The notes: generated from the letters alone by a model not told the origin. Positions 50,173 through 63,056 are shown, counted from the stretch's first letter. The stretch: 64,000 nucleotides of DNA from Craspedostauros australis (GCA_026770025.1 JAMXDE010000040.1:558001-622000); one strand, 5' to 3'. Translations and numbers: made by a program.

Positions 50173-51165
50173 TCAGCACCCATGATCATCATCATCCTCC
50201 TGGTATTTTGATAAACTGCGCACCACAATGGCTCGGTATAATCCCCATCTATCCACTCCATGAAGCTGGGCCACAGATACCCACATGACATGGCCCAAAG
50301 TGTCCCTGCAGTGAAAAAGAACGTTGTCAAAAAACCGATTGCAATCCGGATGCGGTATGGATACAGATCCATACCGCATCCTTACGATCCTTGCAGCCCA
50401 TCCACATGGTCCTCGTGCATTCTCACACTCCCTGGCGACACGCTGAAGCATCCAGAATGGGCTGGGAATGTGTGCACCCAAAGATACAGCTCCATTTGGT
50501 GATGCCATTGGTTTTTGGGGGGCACCCACCAACAACGACCATTCGTCGGATATGGTGGGGTGCCGCCTCTTGTAGGCCGTCTCCGCGGCGCAAACTTCGC
50601 GAGGTGAATCTTCCATTGATTCCGCACGCATCTTGTATGGGTGGCTTGGCAATTGTGTGAGTTGGCGGTGGTGCCCTCCACAGCCAAAGCCACATGATGG
50701 AAACCCCCACGACACACCGCGAAAATTGTTTGCCCTCCACCTTTTCCTCCGCGCGGACGGCTTCCCAGTCCTCCCCGAGCCTGAAACTTCGTGGGCATCT
50801 TGGTTGTGGCCTCCCGGAGCCATCCTGTCCATCCATAGGCGTTGGCGTGGGCTGTGGATGGAGTACACCGGCCATATGCAACGAGGCAATCTGGCGCGAA
50901 ATTGTGACGTTTGATCTGGGGACTGCGACGGCCCCAAATCAAGCACACTCGCGGCCCCCTCTCGTCCACCCACCAACGGTTGCATTGCGGTGACGGTGAT
51001 GCGATTGGATTTGTCATTGGACTGCTGGTTGGTGCGGCGCATTGATTGCCGTTGGACGGCCATTGTGGCGTTTTTTGGTGTTTTGCCATTGTCATGTTGT
51101 TGGTTTTTGGAGTTTGGCACTCTCAACCAGTCGGACATACTGGGGGATAAGGTAATTGCAAACAC
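50173..51165 (-). CDS. Companion open frame, copy B (330 codons, coding status uncertain)
   Basis: Same length and start as 5833-6825, with about 17 amino acid changes. Both copies remain open over 330 codons. One of the two overlapping alternative frames has gained a stop in this copy (within the 6117-6671 equivalent), so the 330-codon frame is the better coding candidate. No motif is recognised. Because copy B is long dead as a transposase source, the open frame here may simply not have had time to decay. Confidence 0.35.
   Translation of the reverse strand: MFAITLSPSMSDWLRVPNSKNQQHDNGKTPKNATMAVQRQSMRRTNQQSNDKSNRITVTAMQPLVGGREGAASVLDLGPSQSPDQTSQFRARLPRCIWPVYSIHSPRQRLWMDRMAPGGHNQDAHEVSGSGRTGKPSARRKRWRANNFRGVSWGFPSCGFGCGGHHRQLTQLPSHPYKMRAESMEDSPREVCAAETAYKRRHPTISDEWSLLVGAPQKPMASPNGAVSLGAHIPSPFWMLQRVARECENARGPCGWAARIVRMRYGSVSIPHPDCNRFFDNVLFHCRDTLGHVMWVSVAQLHGVDRWGLYRAIVVRSLSKYQEDDDDHGC
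50348..50381. other. 15-bp hairpin, copy B
   Basis: Arms identical to 6617-6650; loop ACAG on the plus strand. Confidence 0.75.
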
Positions 51166-51575
51166 CTAACCAAATGCACGAAAGAAGCATGACACAAAAC
51201 ACTTCCGGAGTACCAATGCAACTTGACCATTCTGTCACGACGAAACGTCGCTGATGCTGCTTCACATCGTGCTGTGATTGGTGGCTCATGACGCAGCAGC
51301 CAGTCTGGTGACGTAGATGACGGATCAGACAAGCACAGGGTAGAATGGATGCAAATGCGCACTCGCCGCTTCTCCCAAAACTCTACAACTAGCGCTATCG
51401 TGGACGGGGTGTTGGATGGTCTGATCGGGACACCTGAAAAAGAGACTAAACAATTCAAAATGGGAACAACCTTGCTGAAACGAAGAACAGCAAAGGGTTA
51501 AGTTGGGTCGATGTAGTCGTAGGCGAAAGGCTGAAACCCGAGAGAGATCGAAAATTGCCCATATCCATCGGTCCG

Positions 51576-51727
51576 TAAAACTTAAAATAGGATCTAACTC
51601 AAAAATGTAATGGTTAATTATTTGTATTAGACCTACAGGGATTACGAATATGTGCTTGGTTGGGATATCCAAGCTAAAATTTCTGGAGGCCAATAACGGA
51701 GTGCAGGTCGACTCACTGATCGGGCTC
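51576..51727 (-). repeat. Copy B right TIR
   Basis: Ends GACTCACTGATCGGGCTC, then ATAT. Near-identical to the 5271-5422 TIR of copy A. Confidence 0.87.
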
Positions 51728-51911
51728 ATATTATCCCACACGAGGGCGCAGTGTGCAGGCGTCCCAAGGTGTGGCCTCTCGTCTCTATGCATTGCTGTGA
51801 ACTGGATGTGAGTGTTTTCCGATGTCTTCTATGCATTGATGAAGACCACGATGGTTGGAGTGGAGGGAAGCCGAAAGAGTCACTCTACTCAAACGAGGGT
51901 GCAGTGTCATT

Positions 51912-54023
51912 CTAGACGGAATCGCCTGCATCCGCTTTGGCGTCCGCATCTGTGTCGACACCAGCGATAGCTTCGATCTCGGATGCTGCTTGTTGCGCGG
52001 AGTTCTCCTCAATCTGAGACAAACGGAGAGAGAAGCGACGGGACAGACGTTCCGCCATCAACATGCGATCGTCACGAGCATTGTCGTATTCCTCGTGGCA
52101 CTGCGGGTTTGAAAAAAGTGGAAGATGATGAATGGAAAAAGATAACGTGTCGGTAGATGGGTAGTTGGATGAGTGACAAAGACGTGATGCCATGAAGAAT
52201 GATGCTGGGTTGAATGGGCCATTCATTGCACCATAAATGCGATGCACGCATCATAACAAAGCACAGCACAGAACAGCGCCATGTCGAACACAGTATCGAA
52301 CTCACTTGACCCATGAAGGCGCAGAACTCAAGGAAGTCCACGTATCCGCTACCATCAGCATCCATCACCGCCCACAATGCCTCGAAGTCATGGCGGTTCA
52401 TCTCGACCGCCTTCCCAGAGCTCAAAAACTCCCACATGCCTTCTTTTGTGATGTTTCCCACTGAACTCGCACGCCGGTTGCTGCTGTCGGCTGCGGTAGT
52501 TTGAGCATCGATCTTCTGGAACTCGCGAGCCAATGCGGTGGCGTCCATGCGCCTGGCTGGAACGCGGATGCTCATGGTCTGTGCGACACGAGCAGCGAAG
52601 ACGGTGCGGTATCGTTTTGCTTGCTGCTTGTTGTAGACGTATATTCCGACGGAGACTGCGATGAGGAAGGCGAGTACGCCGCCGATTGTGAATCCAGCGA
52701 TGACACCTGGTTTGACGGGCGTGGTTGGCTCTTGGTATGGGTTTGTGGCGCAATTTGGATCGAACTGCATTGGCGAAGAAGTGAAGATAATTGGATGAGT
52801 GAGCTAGCAAGAAACGGAATGTAACGAACCAAAAAATGCCACGCCTTTGCTTCGCAACCACCACAGATCCATATCTTTGACAGCAATCAATCCATGCCTA
52901 TACGTGATCGTGCTCGTACCTTGCACCATTCCTCCTCGCCAGGAAAAGAGCCGGACAGAGATGAATCCGCCATCGGCACGCTGACACGGGCTGTTTCTGG
53001 CACCATGAATTGCTGGTATGTGGCCGCGATGCCTTCGACGAACTCCTGTTCGCTGATGCGTTGATTGGTGCACCCCTGCGAGGATGCGTGCTGGAAGTTT
53101 CGGTAGATCGATGCTAACTCGCGAACGGTGTCGCAATCTTTCTTGAGGCAGGTTTGACTCGTCGTGGCAAAGGTGCCAGGCGTGACGTCGCGGAACGTCT
53201 TGGCGAAGAGCGTGTCGTTTCCAACTTGGTACGTCACCGTCACTCCATCATCCGTGAACAGGCCATCCGTGGCAGCGCTACTCGCCTGGTACGGCAAGGT
53301 GACGAGCCTCCCATCCAGCTCGAAGGTCGATGTTGCATACAAATCGTAGCCTGCCGAGATCCCGAAAGGAGCACCTCCAGAACCAGGAAAAGGAGGGAGA
53401 ATATTGTATCGATGAGTGTAGCTTCTGGTTCCAGCCACCGTGTAATTGGTGAAGGTCTTGTACGGAAATGTGCCGAATGCCAACAGTCCAACACCGGGAA
53501 CGTCCACTTGACGACTCTGCAACGGCTGGCCATCCGGTCGGTACATGTACTTGTCGCACACGTAGTATCCCTGAAATGCTTCCTGTGTGATCAAAGAGTA
53601 AGTAATACAATGGAGCCAGACAGATGATGGACGGATGAATGAATGTGTACCATATGTTAGAATGCTCGTGGGATCGTGCAGGGCGGAGCAGAGCAGAGGG
53701 GCCGCTCCAAGACAAGCAGACCATCAATGATTGAGAGCGTTTGGTACTCGTCGCACATATTGTGCAACGGCGAGCTGGTATGCATGCATGATCAACCCAA
53801 CTGAATCCTCAGAGTGACTGGGCAATGATTGACGTACCGCAAGATCGCTCTGCGCTTCGATATCATAATTGAGGTCCGTTTTGTATCTGGCGTCGGTGTC
53901 GCCGAGACACGGTTCGCGCCAAGGATCACCGCACTTGGCGGATGCCACATGCCTCACGTTGACGATACCAATGATGGTTGCCAGGAGCAGCGGAGAAGCT
54001 TGGTTGACGATGGGGAATTTCAT
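51912..54023 (-). CDS. Host gene: single-pass membrane protein with an EF-hand (498 aa, 4 exons)
   Basis: Exons 54023-53838, 53582-52920, 52764-52306 and 52100-51912, joined by GT-AG introns of 255, 155 and 205 bp, all in phase 0. Residues 1-29 form a signal peptide (hydrophobic LLLATIIGI, likely cut after ASA). The large extracytoplasmic part has Cys pairs (KCGDPWREPCLGD) and N-glycosylation sequons (NYT, NDT). Residues about 303-327 are a transmembrane helix, followed by a basic stop-transfer stretch. A canonical EF-hand loop DADGSGYVDFLE lies at 418-429 on the presumed cytoplasmic side, so calcium binding there is likely. The last exon is charged and helical. The family name is unknown to me. 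The nearest mobile-element end lies 180 bp beyond the stop codon. Confidence 0.85.
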
Positions 54024-54386
54024 GGTGTGAGCGCTGTTGTGAGTTTCGAGTTGCGAGTTGGTCGGCAGCCGTTGATTGATGTGTGGAAGAAGACGAGATT
54101 ATGACATCAATGAAAGATGCACCATGAATCCGTATCTGCCATGAGCATGTATGGTACCGTGGCTTTCCAATCATCATCGTAGTTGCACGAGTAGAGTGTG
54201 TATGTGTCTGTCGAGAATCACAGGTGCTCTCAAACTGCATGAAGAACAACAACAAGCCAGCGACACACCCCATGAAGATCAGCAGCATGTCAGTAGCACA
54301 CCAGGTGAAGAGAAATTGTACGAGTGGGACAATGAATGTGAGAGCCCATGGAACAAGACGATCTGCGCTTTGAAATGGATGTCGAA

Positions 54387-54530
54387 AATCGTGGGTATGG
54401 CTTTGTCACGATATACATGGTTGACGCACCTCCCAATACCATCAATCACGACTGAAAGGAATCGTGGGTATGACTTTGTCATGATACCTATGATTGCCCA
54501 ACCTCCCAACAATATCAATCACGACTGAAT
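54387..54530. repeat. 73-bp tandem duplication upstream of the host gene
   Basis: AATCGTGGGTATG...ATCAATCACGACTGA occurs at 54387-54455 and again at 54460-54528 with a dozen or so differences. The rest of 54024-54554 shows nothing else. Confidence 0.75.
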
Positions 54531-54554
54531 GAATCGACTCTTGTTGATCACACC

Positions 54555-55307
54555 AGTTGGATTTTCGTGTGCTGTTGTGACACGATCCGGAAGGGATGGC
54601 CTAGTTGACTGCCAGATTCAGGGAATCTGATGATGAAGTCAACGTGTGGCGACCGTCTGGAGATTAGTAGTTAGTGACAATGAAGTAGATAAGTGTTATA
54701 GTGCTGATCTTGAGTTGTGCTATTTGTTATTTGAATAGTCTGCATTGTGAGTTGATCAGTTTGAGATGCAGGATGAAGAAACGATAGTCAGTCTGAATGG
54801 TGCGGCTCTGCACTGACCTGCAAAGGTTCAGTGCTGAAGGCGGACGGGTCCTCTCTTTCTCTCTTTCTCCAGTATCTCATCGTAGTTGTTCTACGTTCGA
54901 GTACTAACCCTTGACACCTTGATTGAGGTTTGGAATCGAGAACACAGGTTGTCAGGCCGCAGGAATTGATGTAAGATTCCCTGCGTGTGTTGAAGCAGGG
55001 AGGATCTCTTGGCTGTTGTCATGCAAGGTTGTCAGGTTGTTTAGCTGACAACGGAATTCAGGTTGGCTGCATTGCAATAGTTCAGGAGAGCACATAGTTC
55101 CCAGGGTATCTTGATCTCATTGACTTCGGATAGTGTTTGAGTCAGTGGTGATTCATGAATGAGTGTGGGAGAAGGAGGGAAAAGAGTGATTGTTCCGTAT
55201 TTGTTGGTGGGAGGTTTCGCGCCAAAATTTCGCGCCAAAATAATTTCAAGGTGCGACAAGGAACACACTGAGTGAAAAGTAGTCCGTTCTTTAGATGAAC
55301 TTCAACT
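54555..55307 (-). repeat. Copia-2 copy 2, 3' LTR
   Basis: 753 bp, with the tandem E2F-type pair at 55215-55240. Confidence 0.92.
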
Positions 55308-55316
55308 CTCCCTCTC
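55308..55316 (-). promoter_or_regulatory. Copia-2 copy 2 polypurine tract
   Basis: Same GAGAGGGAG tract as copy 1. Confidence 0.7.
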
Positions 55317-55390
55317 AGTGTTGAGTCGCAGTGAAATCGTGACATCGGTGAAAACTTCATCCGTGGTTGATATTTGAATGAATGTTTCTC

Positions 55391-58300
55391 TTACCATCCC
55401 ATGATTTGGAATCGCAAGTACCGGAAGGTCTGGACGATTGATCCCTTAGTGAAGACGTCGGCCAGCTGCTCGCCTGTTGGGATGTGTTGTACACAGATGA
55501 ACCCAGCCTTGACCCAATACCAGAAGAAGTGCCACTTGGTGAGGAAGTGTTTGGTTCGAGCAGTGGGTTGGTGATTGGTGGCGAGTGAGATGCATGCTTC
55601 GTTGTCTTCGAAGACGGTGCACTGAAGGTTTGTGTGCAAGGGCATGTCTGTGCCAGCGTTGTCGATGACCTGGCGGATGAGCTGTTGAATCGGAATGAGG
55701 GTGCGCATTGCGAGGGAGAGCGCAGCGTACTCAGCCTCCATTGTTGAGAGCGCGATTTCCGTTTGAAGCTTGGACTTCCAGATGAGCGGGCATCCTCCCA
55801 GTTTGATGAGGTACCCGGTACGCGACTTGACCGCTGTGCGATCCTGGTCGGGCTCTTGTCTGTAGAGTCCTGCGAAGTCGGAGTCAACGAAGCACTTGAG
55901 GTCCAGTTGTCCAGTGGGGCGTATGATGGTGCCCTTGTCCTGCGTAGCCTTCAAGTATCGCATAATTCGCTTAATCGCTTTTGCGTGTGAGCGACGAGGG
56001 TCGCTTCCGAAGCGAGCGACTTGGGAGACAGCGAATGCGAGGTCTGGACGTGTGTTGGTGGTAAGGTAGAGTAGCATGCCTACCACGGAGCGGTAGTTCC
56101 AATTTTCATCCATGGGTGGCTCATGCTCGTTCCTGCCAAGTGCGGTTTGGGCCGCGGGTGTGTCAGCTCCGCCGCATTCCATCATGCCTGTCGCCGCGAG
56201 CACCTTTTGAATGAGCCCTGGCTGCCGCAAGTGGATGTAGTCGGCTTGTGGGTCACGGTTGACTTCGATACCAAGGAACTCGTTGAAGCTTCCTTCTTGG
56301 GTGAGTTCGAATCCTCGGTTTCGCATGGAGCGGATGAAATCGTCTGCGAATTTCTTGGTCTTGGATGCGATGCCGGCGTCATCGACGTAGAGGACTATCA
56401 TGATGCCTTCGCGGATGAAGAGGCACTGCTCCTGATCGCAAGCCGTGAATCCTTCGGCAAGGAGGGCTCGAATGAGGTGTTCGTACCACAGACGAGGGGC
56501 GATGGTGAGTCCGTATAGACTCTTCCTGAGAACGAGGCAGGTATTCGATCCCTTGCTTGACTTGAATCCTCGTGGCAGATGGAGAAACACCGGTTTGTGA
56601 ATCTCTGCTTGGACGAAGGCGTTGGTGAAGTCGATGGATGTTGTGACCCATCCCAGGACGATGGACGTGATTAGGAAGATGCGAACGGAGGACCATGCCA
56701 CGACTGGCGCATAAGTCGAAGAGTCTTCGAAGATGAGATCGCCGCGGCAGCACCATCTACCCTTGTACTTTTTGATTGTACCATCGGGGAGGCGCTTGCG
56801 GCGAAAGACCCACGTTCCTGGGTAGATCTTCTCTCCATACGGCACAGTGTCCTTGTTGACTTCCTCCCATGTACCCTTCTCGGTGAGATCTTGTATTTCT
56901 TTGTTCGCCGCTTGCATCCATGCGTCTCTATTGTCATCGCGGATGGCCTCGTCGAAGGAGAGTGTGTCTGGGTCGGAGGTCGAAGCCTTGTACGCTGTCG
57001 TTCGCTCAGAGATGTCGAGGTCGGCGCCTGTGGCGAAGTAGCTCATGAGTTGCCAGTCAACATAAGCTGGGAAGTTGGTGGCATCTGGCTGTGGCTCGAT
57101 GATGTTCACGGAGTATGCGTGTTGCTCGATGTTGGCCCAATCCTTCTGTGGGATGCAGTTGTTGGTGTCAAGGATGTAGCTCGGATCAACTGTCAGGGTG
57201 CTTTGGAGGATGGCTTGAAAGTCAGTCTCGCGCGTGTTGGGTACGTGATGGACCGGCTCGGTGCCTCCTTCTTGCACTCCAAGGTTGAATTGCTGAACTT
57301 CGAACTGGCTGGGTTGCTGCCATGGTCCTGGGCGAATGGTGCTGGTGTGCTGTCGCAAGGATTCGAATGCCAGCCGGTAGTTGTGGCTCTGTCCGATTGC
57401 ATTCCAGATGGAGAGGAACTTTGCTTTGAACATTGTCGCTCCGAGTCCGCATTCAGGAGGAGTGTGCCCTTCGTTCATCAGTGTTTCGAGGTCATCGGAT
57501 TCGGCTGGATCACGAAGAGAGCTTGCCGCGAAGTCGAGTGCATCGAAGTGTGTGGTCATGATTCCTGTGAGCATGTATTTGCTCATGATCCCGAGGAACT
57601 TGCGCACAGCGTAGACTGTCACTTCGTTCTGTTGTTCCTCGAAGAGGAATTCGCACTCGCGATCCTCCATGATGTGGAGCTCCATGTCCAGGAAGAAGTC
57701 TTCGTATAGATCCGTTACGTTGAATGGGGCGTCCTCCGTCATGTCCATTGGTTCCGGTTGCCACCAATCAACCATGTTCGCTTGAAACTCCTCAGGCTCC
57801 ATTCTTGGTAGATCGTTGACTGAAGCTTGTGGATTGAGAGTTCGGTAGCGTTGGCGGAGTTGACGCAGTAAGTATAGTGAGTTGACCTTGAAATCGTGGA
57901 GGTAGATAGAAAGAGGATCACTGCCGTTTCGTTGTAGAAATTCAATTGCGTTGAGGCAATCGATGACAGCTCGTGAGAATACGTGAATTGGGTACGAATC
58001 TGGATGTATGTCAGATGTGGCGTCGTCTGATTCAATTTCTTCTTCAGCAGCCGTCGCAACACAAAGGTGGTACTCATCGCAATCGTCGTCTTCAAGCCAC
58101 GCTGCCTTGCCTCCAAGGCGTCCATAGGTGAATCGCTGTGGTTCTTTGCGAATCCTGGTGCTCCGTTCTCGTTTGGGCGTAATCGTGGACGCTGGTGGGA
58201 TTGGTGATGAGGTCGTGGTCTCTGGTACATTTGATGTTGGCATAGAGGACACGGGTTGAAGTGGTGGTTGAGCTGACTGATCTTTCTTCAGCGGATCAGG

Positions 58301-61300
58301 GAGCTGGTCAGAAGGTTCCCATTGCGGTTCTTGTGAAGCGGGGCCCTCTTGGAGTTCCTCGCCTTCACTAGCTGCAGGAGGATAGCTGAAGTCTCCCTCT
58401 GTCGAAGACAGTGGTTGATTCACTCCCTCTGAAGCTGACATTGGAGGGGCGAGGTCATCATTGATGAAACCTGCGTCCGTTTGCATCATTGGTTTCCGCT
58501 TTGGAGCAGGTAGCGATGGTACCTCTGCGCCTTGATTGTCAGCGGATGGAAAGGGGATGTGAGGCGAAGCTGGGATGTTTGGTTCGATCGCATCGTTTCG
58601 CTTCAATCGACTATGGTCTATGAGGTCGGAGTTGAGGGTTTCTTCCTGTTCCATTGCCTCTACGTCGTCGTCATCAAATGGATACTGAAAGGTTGTATCA
58701 CCAAACATACGTGTCCACTCTTCTGATTGGTAGTTCGGCAGGTGTTTGGGGTCAGTTGCTGTAGTAGCGAACCAATCGTCGAACACCACATGGAATTGAG
58801 GTGTGATGGATCCAGTACGTGGTGAGAGTACCAAAGGCACTGTCGAAGCGTGCTTCGTAGAAAGACCCACGTTGACGTATCGCTCTCCCCTTGGTTCCCA
58901 TCGAGGTATCTTGCGTCCATCTGCGAGTGCTTTGTTGAGCACATACACAGGGCTGCCCCATACATGTAGATTGTGGAGCTGTTTGAGTGGAAGTCGGACA
59001 CGAGAGAGAACATCGTATGGTGTTAGTCCTGTTGCTGGATTGGGCACACGGTTGTAAATGTAAGCTGCGTGTACCACTGCCATTGGCCATAGCTGTGCAT
59101 CAAACATGTCAGGCCAATGAATACTTTGGTGCATCATCATTGTTCGGGCCATTGACACGATGGTGCGGATGCTTCGCTCTGCTATGCCATTGTGATGGTG
59201 GGCTCCGACTCCGGCGAATCGATGGACTTGATGGAAGGCTTCGAGGTGTCGAGTGTACTCTGGTGAAGTGAAGGTAGTTGCGTTGTCTGATAGGTAGGAG
59301 CACACGGGCACGCCGACGTCGCGACACATTAGTTCAAATCGTTCCTTGGCTTCTAGAGTAGCGTGTGTAGTCAGGGCTGCTACTGGTTCCACGTGAATGT
59401 AGCTTGATGCGTGGTCAACGAAGATAGCTCCGCCCCTATACATGTCAATTGGGTCTCCTTTTCCTCTTCCTGTAAAGAGGCGGCCTGGTGTTCGTCCGAC
59501 GAAGTGGTCTACTGACACTTGTTGGCCTGGGAACAGGTGGTCGGTTCGCAACACACCTTGTTTGTCACGCACGACATGTTGGGTTATACCTGGCGAAGGG
59601 CGCCGGTGTAACTTTCCAAACTGACATGCGGCACAAAGAGGGAGGTCGATGACTTTGGCGGCTGCGGTGTGCATTTTTCGGGATGCTTCGGATCCAGTGA
59701 GAACGCCTGAACGTAGAAGGAATTTCACTCTGTTGAAGGATAAGTGCCCGAGGCGGTAGTGCCAGCGGAGAAGCTTTTTTTTTGCGGTTGAGTGAGGTTG
59801 ACGTTGTGGTCTGACACGGTTGACACAATTGACGAGAGCGCTTTGGGTAGGTCGTGGATGTTGTCCGAGTTGTAACCAACTGAAGTTGGTAGTTTCGTTG
59901 ATTTCTTGTAGTTGGCGACAACAGCGCTGCGACCCTCGTGCCCGTCCAATCCGCTCAATTTGCATGAAGAATTGTCAAAGACGATTGTTTCTCCAGGGTA
60001 TTCTTCGAGGAGACTCGAAGTGCTGATGAGCTTCACTTTGGACAAGGGTACATAGAAGGCGGGCAATCGTAGTTTGCGTGGGCTTCCACGCACGTCGAGC
60101 ACATGCCATTCTACCGTTCCCAACGCATTCACTTGGATTTTCTTGAGGAATCCACTCAGAAAGGTTGGTTTCGGTGGAAGACTTGGGGTGGTGCAGAAGT
60201 CATCGAGGTCGTTGGTGACAGAAATAGAAGCTCCACTGTCCCATACCAATTCGAATGGAGCGTTGGGAGAGAGACAGTTTTCTGCCTTCTGTGGGGATGC
60301 AAAAGCGTGACGATTAGTGAAGAAGGAGGCGAGGCCTTGCAGAGAAAGAAGTGTAGGAGCGTCAGTTTCACAGGGTTGAGTTTGACTTTTGCCGCAAGCC
60401 AAGTCAATGCCGAGCTTTGGGTAAATGTTCCAGAGATTTCGTGAGAGGGTTGATGTGCGACTTCGTGTACGTGTGATTGGATTTTGCGAATTGTTTTGCT
60501 TCGCGCCATATTTGGGGTACTCCAACGGTGTTTTGGGCTTATCCCAATGGTGACGTTTTTGGTTGCGCTTGCGAGTTTTGGTCCGAGCAGGGCGATGTTT
60601 TGATTGCGCGTTCCGTGGCGGACTAGTATTGAGAGCTCGCATTGGCACGGGATCAGTTGTCTTACTGTTCTCTGTCATCACATCGTAGAGAGTGCGATTC
60701 ACGGGTTCATTGAAGTAGACGGGACGGCGGATGTTGCTCTTGGACTTGGTTCGAGACATTGTTTGGATGGTGTCGGCTGTTCTGACTGGGCTGTGTCTTC
60801 GTGGAACGTTTGAGTGAAGGAGGAGCAGCGTGGTGGCGATTATCATCCAGGCGTTGGTTGCCGTGACAAACCACCCATGCTCAACTCCGAGAGTGTAGAC
60901 TTGGACGCTCACGAAAGAAAGGATTGATCCGATTACACAGCTGAAGTAGTTGAAAGAGGTGAAGAGGTTCCACACAAACGACCACCATTCTTTCTCGTCT
61001 TGGCTGGTAGCAGCTGTTAAGCAGGTCCAAGCAGCCATGTCGACGACGAGATGATCAGTCTTGGCGTTGTTGTTGCCTTTACCTTTCGGCTTGAAGTTGT
61101 CTTGATGACTTTCGGTGTTATGCGAAAGGCGCCAACGACGACACTTCGCGCACCACATGAACGTCTTGTCATAGACGAGCTTGCGCTGTGGTTCACCCGC
61201 TTTGGGTGGCGTGGATGCCCAACCTTGGTTCGGTTTTCGATTGCCGTTGTTGTTGTTGGGCTTCTTTGGTTGATTCTTCTTCTTCGCGTTGTTCCTTCCG

Positions 61301-62577
61301 AAACCCTTGTGTTGCTCAAGGATGTTGGCCTTTGGATGCTTGGCTACGTTGTTGAAGTACGATTGCCTGGGGACGTTGCGGTCCTTGACGCGTCTAATGG
61401 CGTGCCAACGATCTCCTCGTACTTCGTTGTCGTACGAAGCCTGCGCTTTGTTGCAGATTGCCATCCAGGTGAGCTCCTTGGCTGCGAGCTTTGGAAGAGC
61501 TTCTTGGTACGTGAATATGGGGAGACGCTTGAGGATTATCTCAAGATCGTCCTTCATCACATAAAGGGGACGTCGGTATTGTTCACCGGAAAGGAACTTG
61601 CCGCCTGCCTGAAGGAAGGCGTCGAGGATGTTGCGGAGCAGATGGAGGTCGAAGCGACCAGCGTCATCGAGGCTCTTGCAGAGGGCGCGAAGCTTGACAG
61701 CCATGTCTCCGACGTTCTCACCAGGGAACTGAGAGCAGTCGACTTGACGGATGTCCTTGGCGATCTTGTCTTGCTCGTCCAACGAGTTGGCGGTGATGCT
61801 ATTCATGAATTCGATGAAGAGGGTTAGGAAGTGGTTGTGATACTTCCTTTCGATTCGGTTCATGAGCTGATCCTCGAGGACTGGGTCAAGGCTATCAAGG
61901 AAGAACGCGGCGGCTGCCCCGTTGTTTTGGACATCGTAGTTGTCCCACTTCTCGTGGTACGCTTCGAAATGCCTCGTTGAATCTTCAAGGGTGAAGGAGG
62001 CAGGTGAGTCGAGGACACATACCATTGTTGGGGTTGCAGCGTCATCGACAATGTATGCCATGGTTAAGAGTCCCGTCTTGCTCATGTGGTTGTGTACCAG
62101 CCGAATGAATTGCTGGATGTTGCCGCCTTTCTTGAACTTGTCGGTCAATCCAGTTTCGCGCTTGGCTTGGTTCGCAGAGTCGGCTCCGTTGTGGAGGATT
62201 CTCTGCTGCTGGGCGTGGGTCCATCTAGTTTGGGATCCTTCCTTGAGGCCAGTCCACTCCACGTTTGGTTCGCCTGCTGTCCAGGGTACCCAGTTGCGGC
62301 CTTGCTGGTTCATTCCACCCATGATGGGGACGATTGGCTTGGTGGTGAGGTCTTCGTCGTCGTCGTCGCTGTCGTCGTCCGGACGCTTGCTTCCTTTTGG
62401 CTTGGGGTCCGTGATGGCGTCAGCTGCGGCTTGGGAGACGGCTGCTGCCATGTTCGCTGCTTCAGCGTTGGCTTCGGCTGTCAACGTTGCCTCTTGGAGG
62501 CGAAGGTTTTCAGTCCGAATGGTCTCGAGCTGTGCTTGCAGCTCTTCCAACGTTGGGTTGGGTTCCTCTTCCGCCAT
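55391..62577 (-). pseudogene. gag-pol: Copia-2 copy 2 Gag-Pol, split by a frameshift at an A9 run
   Basis: Starts at 62577 with the same MAEEEPNPTL as copy 1 and stays in frame through gag, the hydrophobic segments and the protease. At 59775-59783 the coding strand has nine A's where copy 1 has AAAAGGAA, a net gain of two bases; the first frame then ends near 59725. The second frame covers integrase, RT (YVDD near 56388) and RNase H to 55391. It carries CAG where copy 1 has the TAG, so the RT part is intact. The rest of the protein differs only slightly between the copies. Whether polymerase slippage on the A9 run could restore some product is open. Confidence 0.9.
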
Positions 62578-62819
62578 GATGGGCGGTGTCGGGTCCTTGA
62601 GGGGTCTTTTGACTTCGAAGGGATCGATCTGTTCTGCGTTCTACTGCTCTTGCTTCGACTTCACTTCGTTTTGAAGTTGTGCACTGAAGTACGATGCTGG
62701 CTTTAGAGAAGGCAGGCGCCTGGTCTGCAGGCGCGGTTGAGCTTGCTTAAGCAGAGGCTACTGCGGTCCGATGTTGTGATCGGTTGTCGTCAGTTTGGAC
62801 TTTATAGTCCTCTCGAGAT

Positions 62820-62959
62820 GCTCGGTTTTCGAGCTGTGGAGCTTAGTGTCCACCTTGGACCTGAGGGTCCGCTTGGTATTGCTCGGTTTGCGAGCTGTGG
62901 AGCTTGGTGTCCACTCTGGACCTGAGGGTCCTTGCAGTTTGCTCGGTTTGCGAGCGTAG
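62820..62959 (-). repeat. Copia-2 copy 2 leader tandem repeats
   Basis: Same about 60-bp units as 49016-49155, unchanged. Confidence 0.75.
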
Positions 62960-63037
62960 CCTTGGGGCTTGGTCTCAAAGAGACCTTGCGAGCGGTTGGC
63001 AGAGGAAGATGCTCAGTAGAGTTGGTGAACGTTGGTG

Positions 63038-63056
63038 TAACCACTCGCAGCTACCA
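63038..63056 (-). other. Copia-2 copy 2 primer binding site
   Basis: Identical to the site at 49234-49252. Confidence 0.5.

Larger units (their letters stand above)
23752..51727. mobile_element. Copy B of the 6-kb TIR transposon, inflated by three LTR-element insertions
   Basis: The outer ends are the same 152-bp TIRs as copy A, and ATAT flanks both sides (23748-23751 and 51728-51731). The interior has the transposase gene on the plus strand and the companion frame on the minus strand, mirror-image to copy A. Removing the Copia-3 solo LTR, the Copia-1 array and Copia-2, each with one target duplication, leaves about 6,059 bp against 6,056 in copy A. It cannot encode an intact transposase. 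Confidence 0.9.

Noticed and set aside
59775-59783. A9 run as a programmed frameshift site
   Set aside because: The sister copy has no such run and needs no shift, so a simple indel is more likely.
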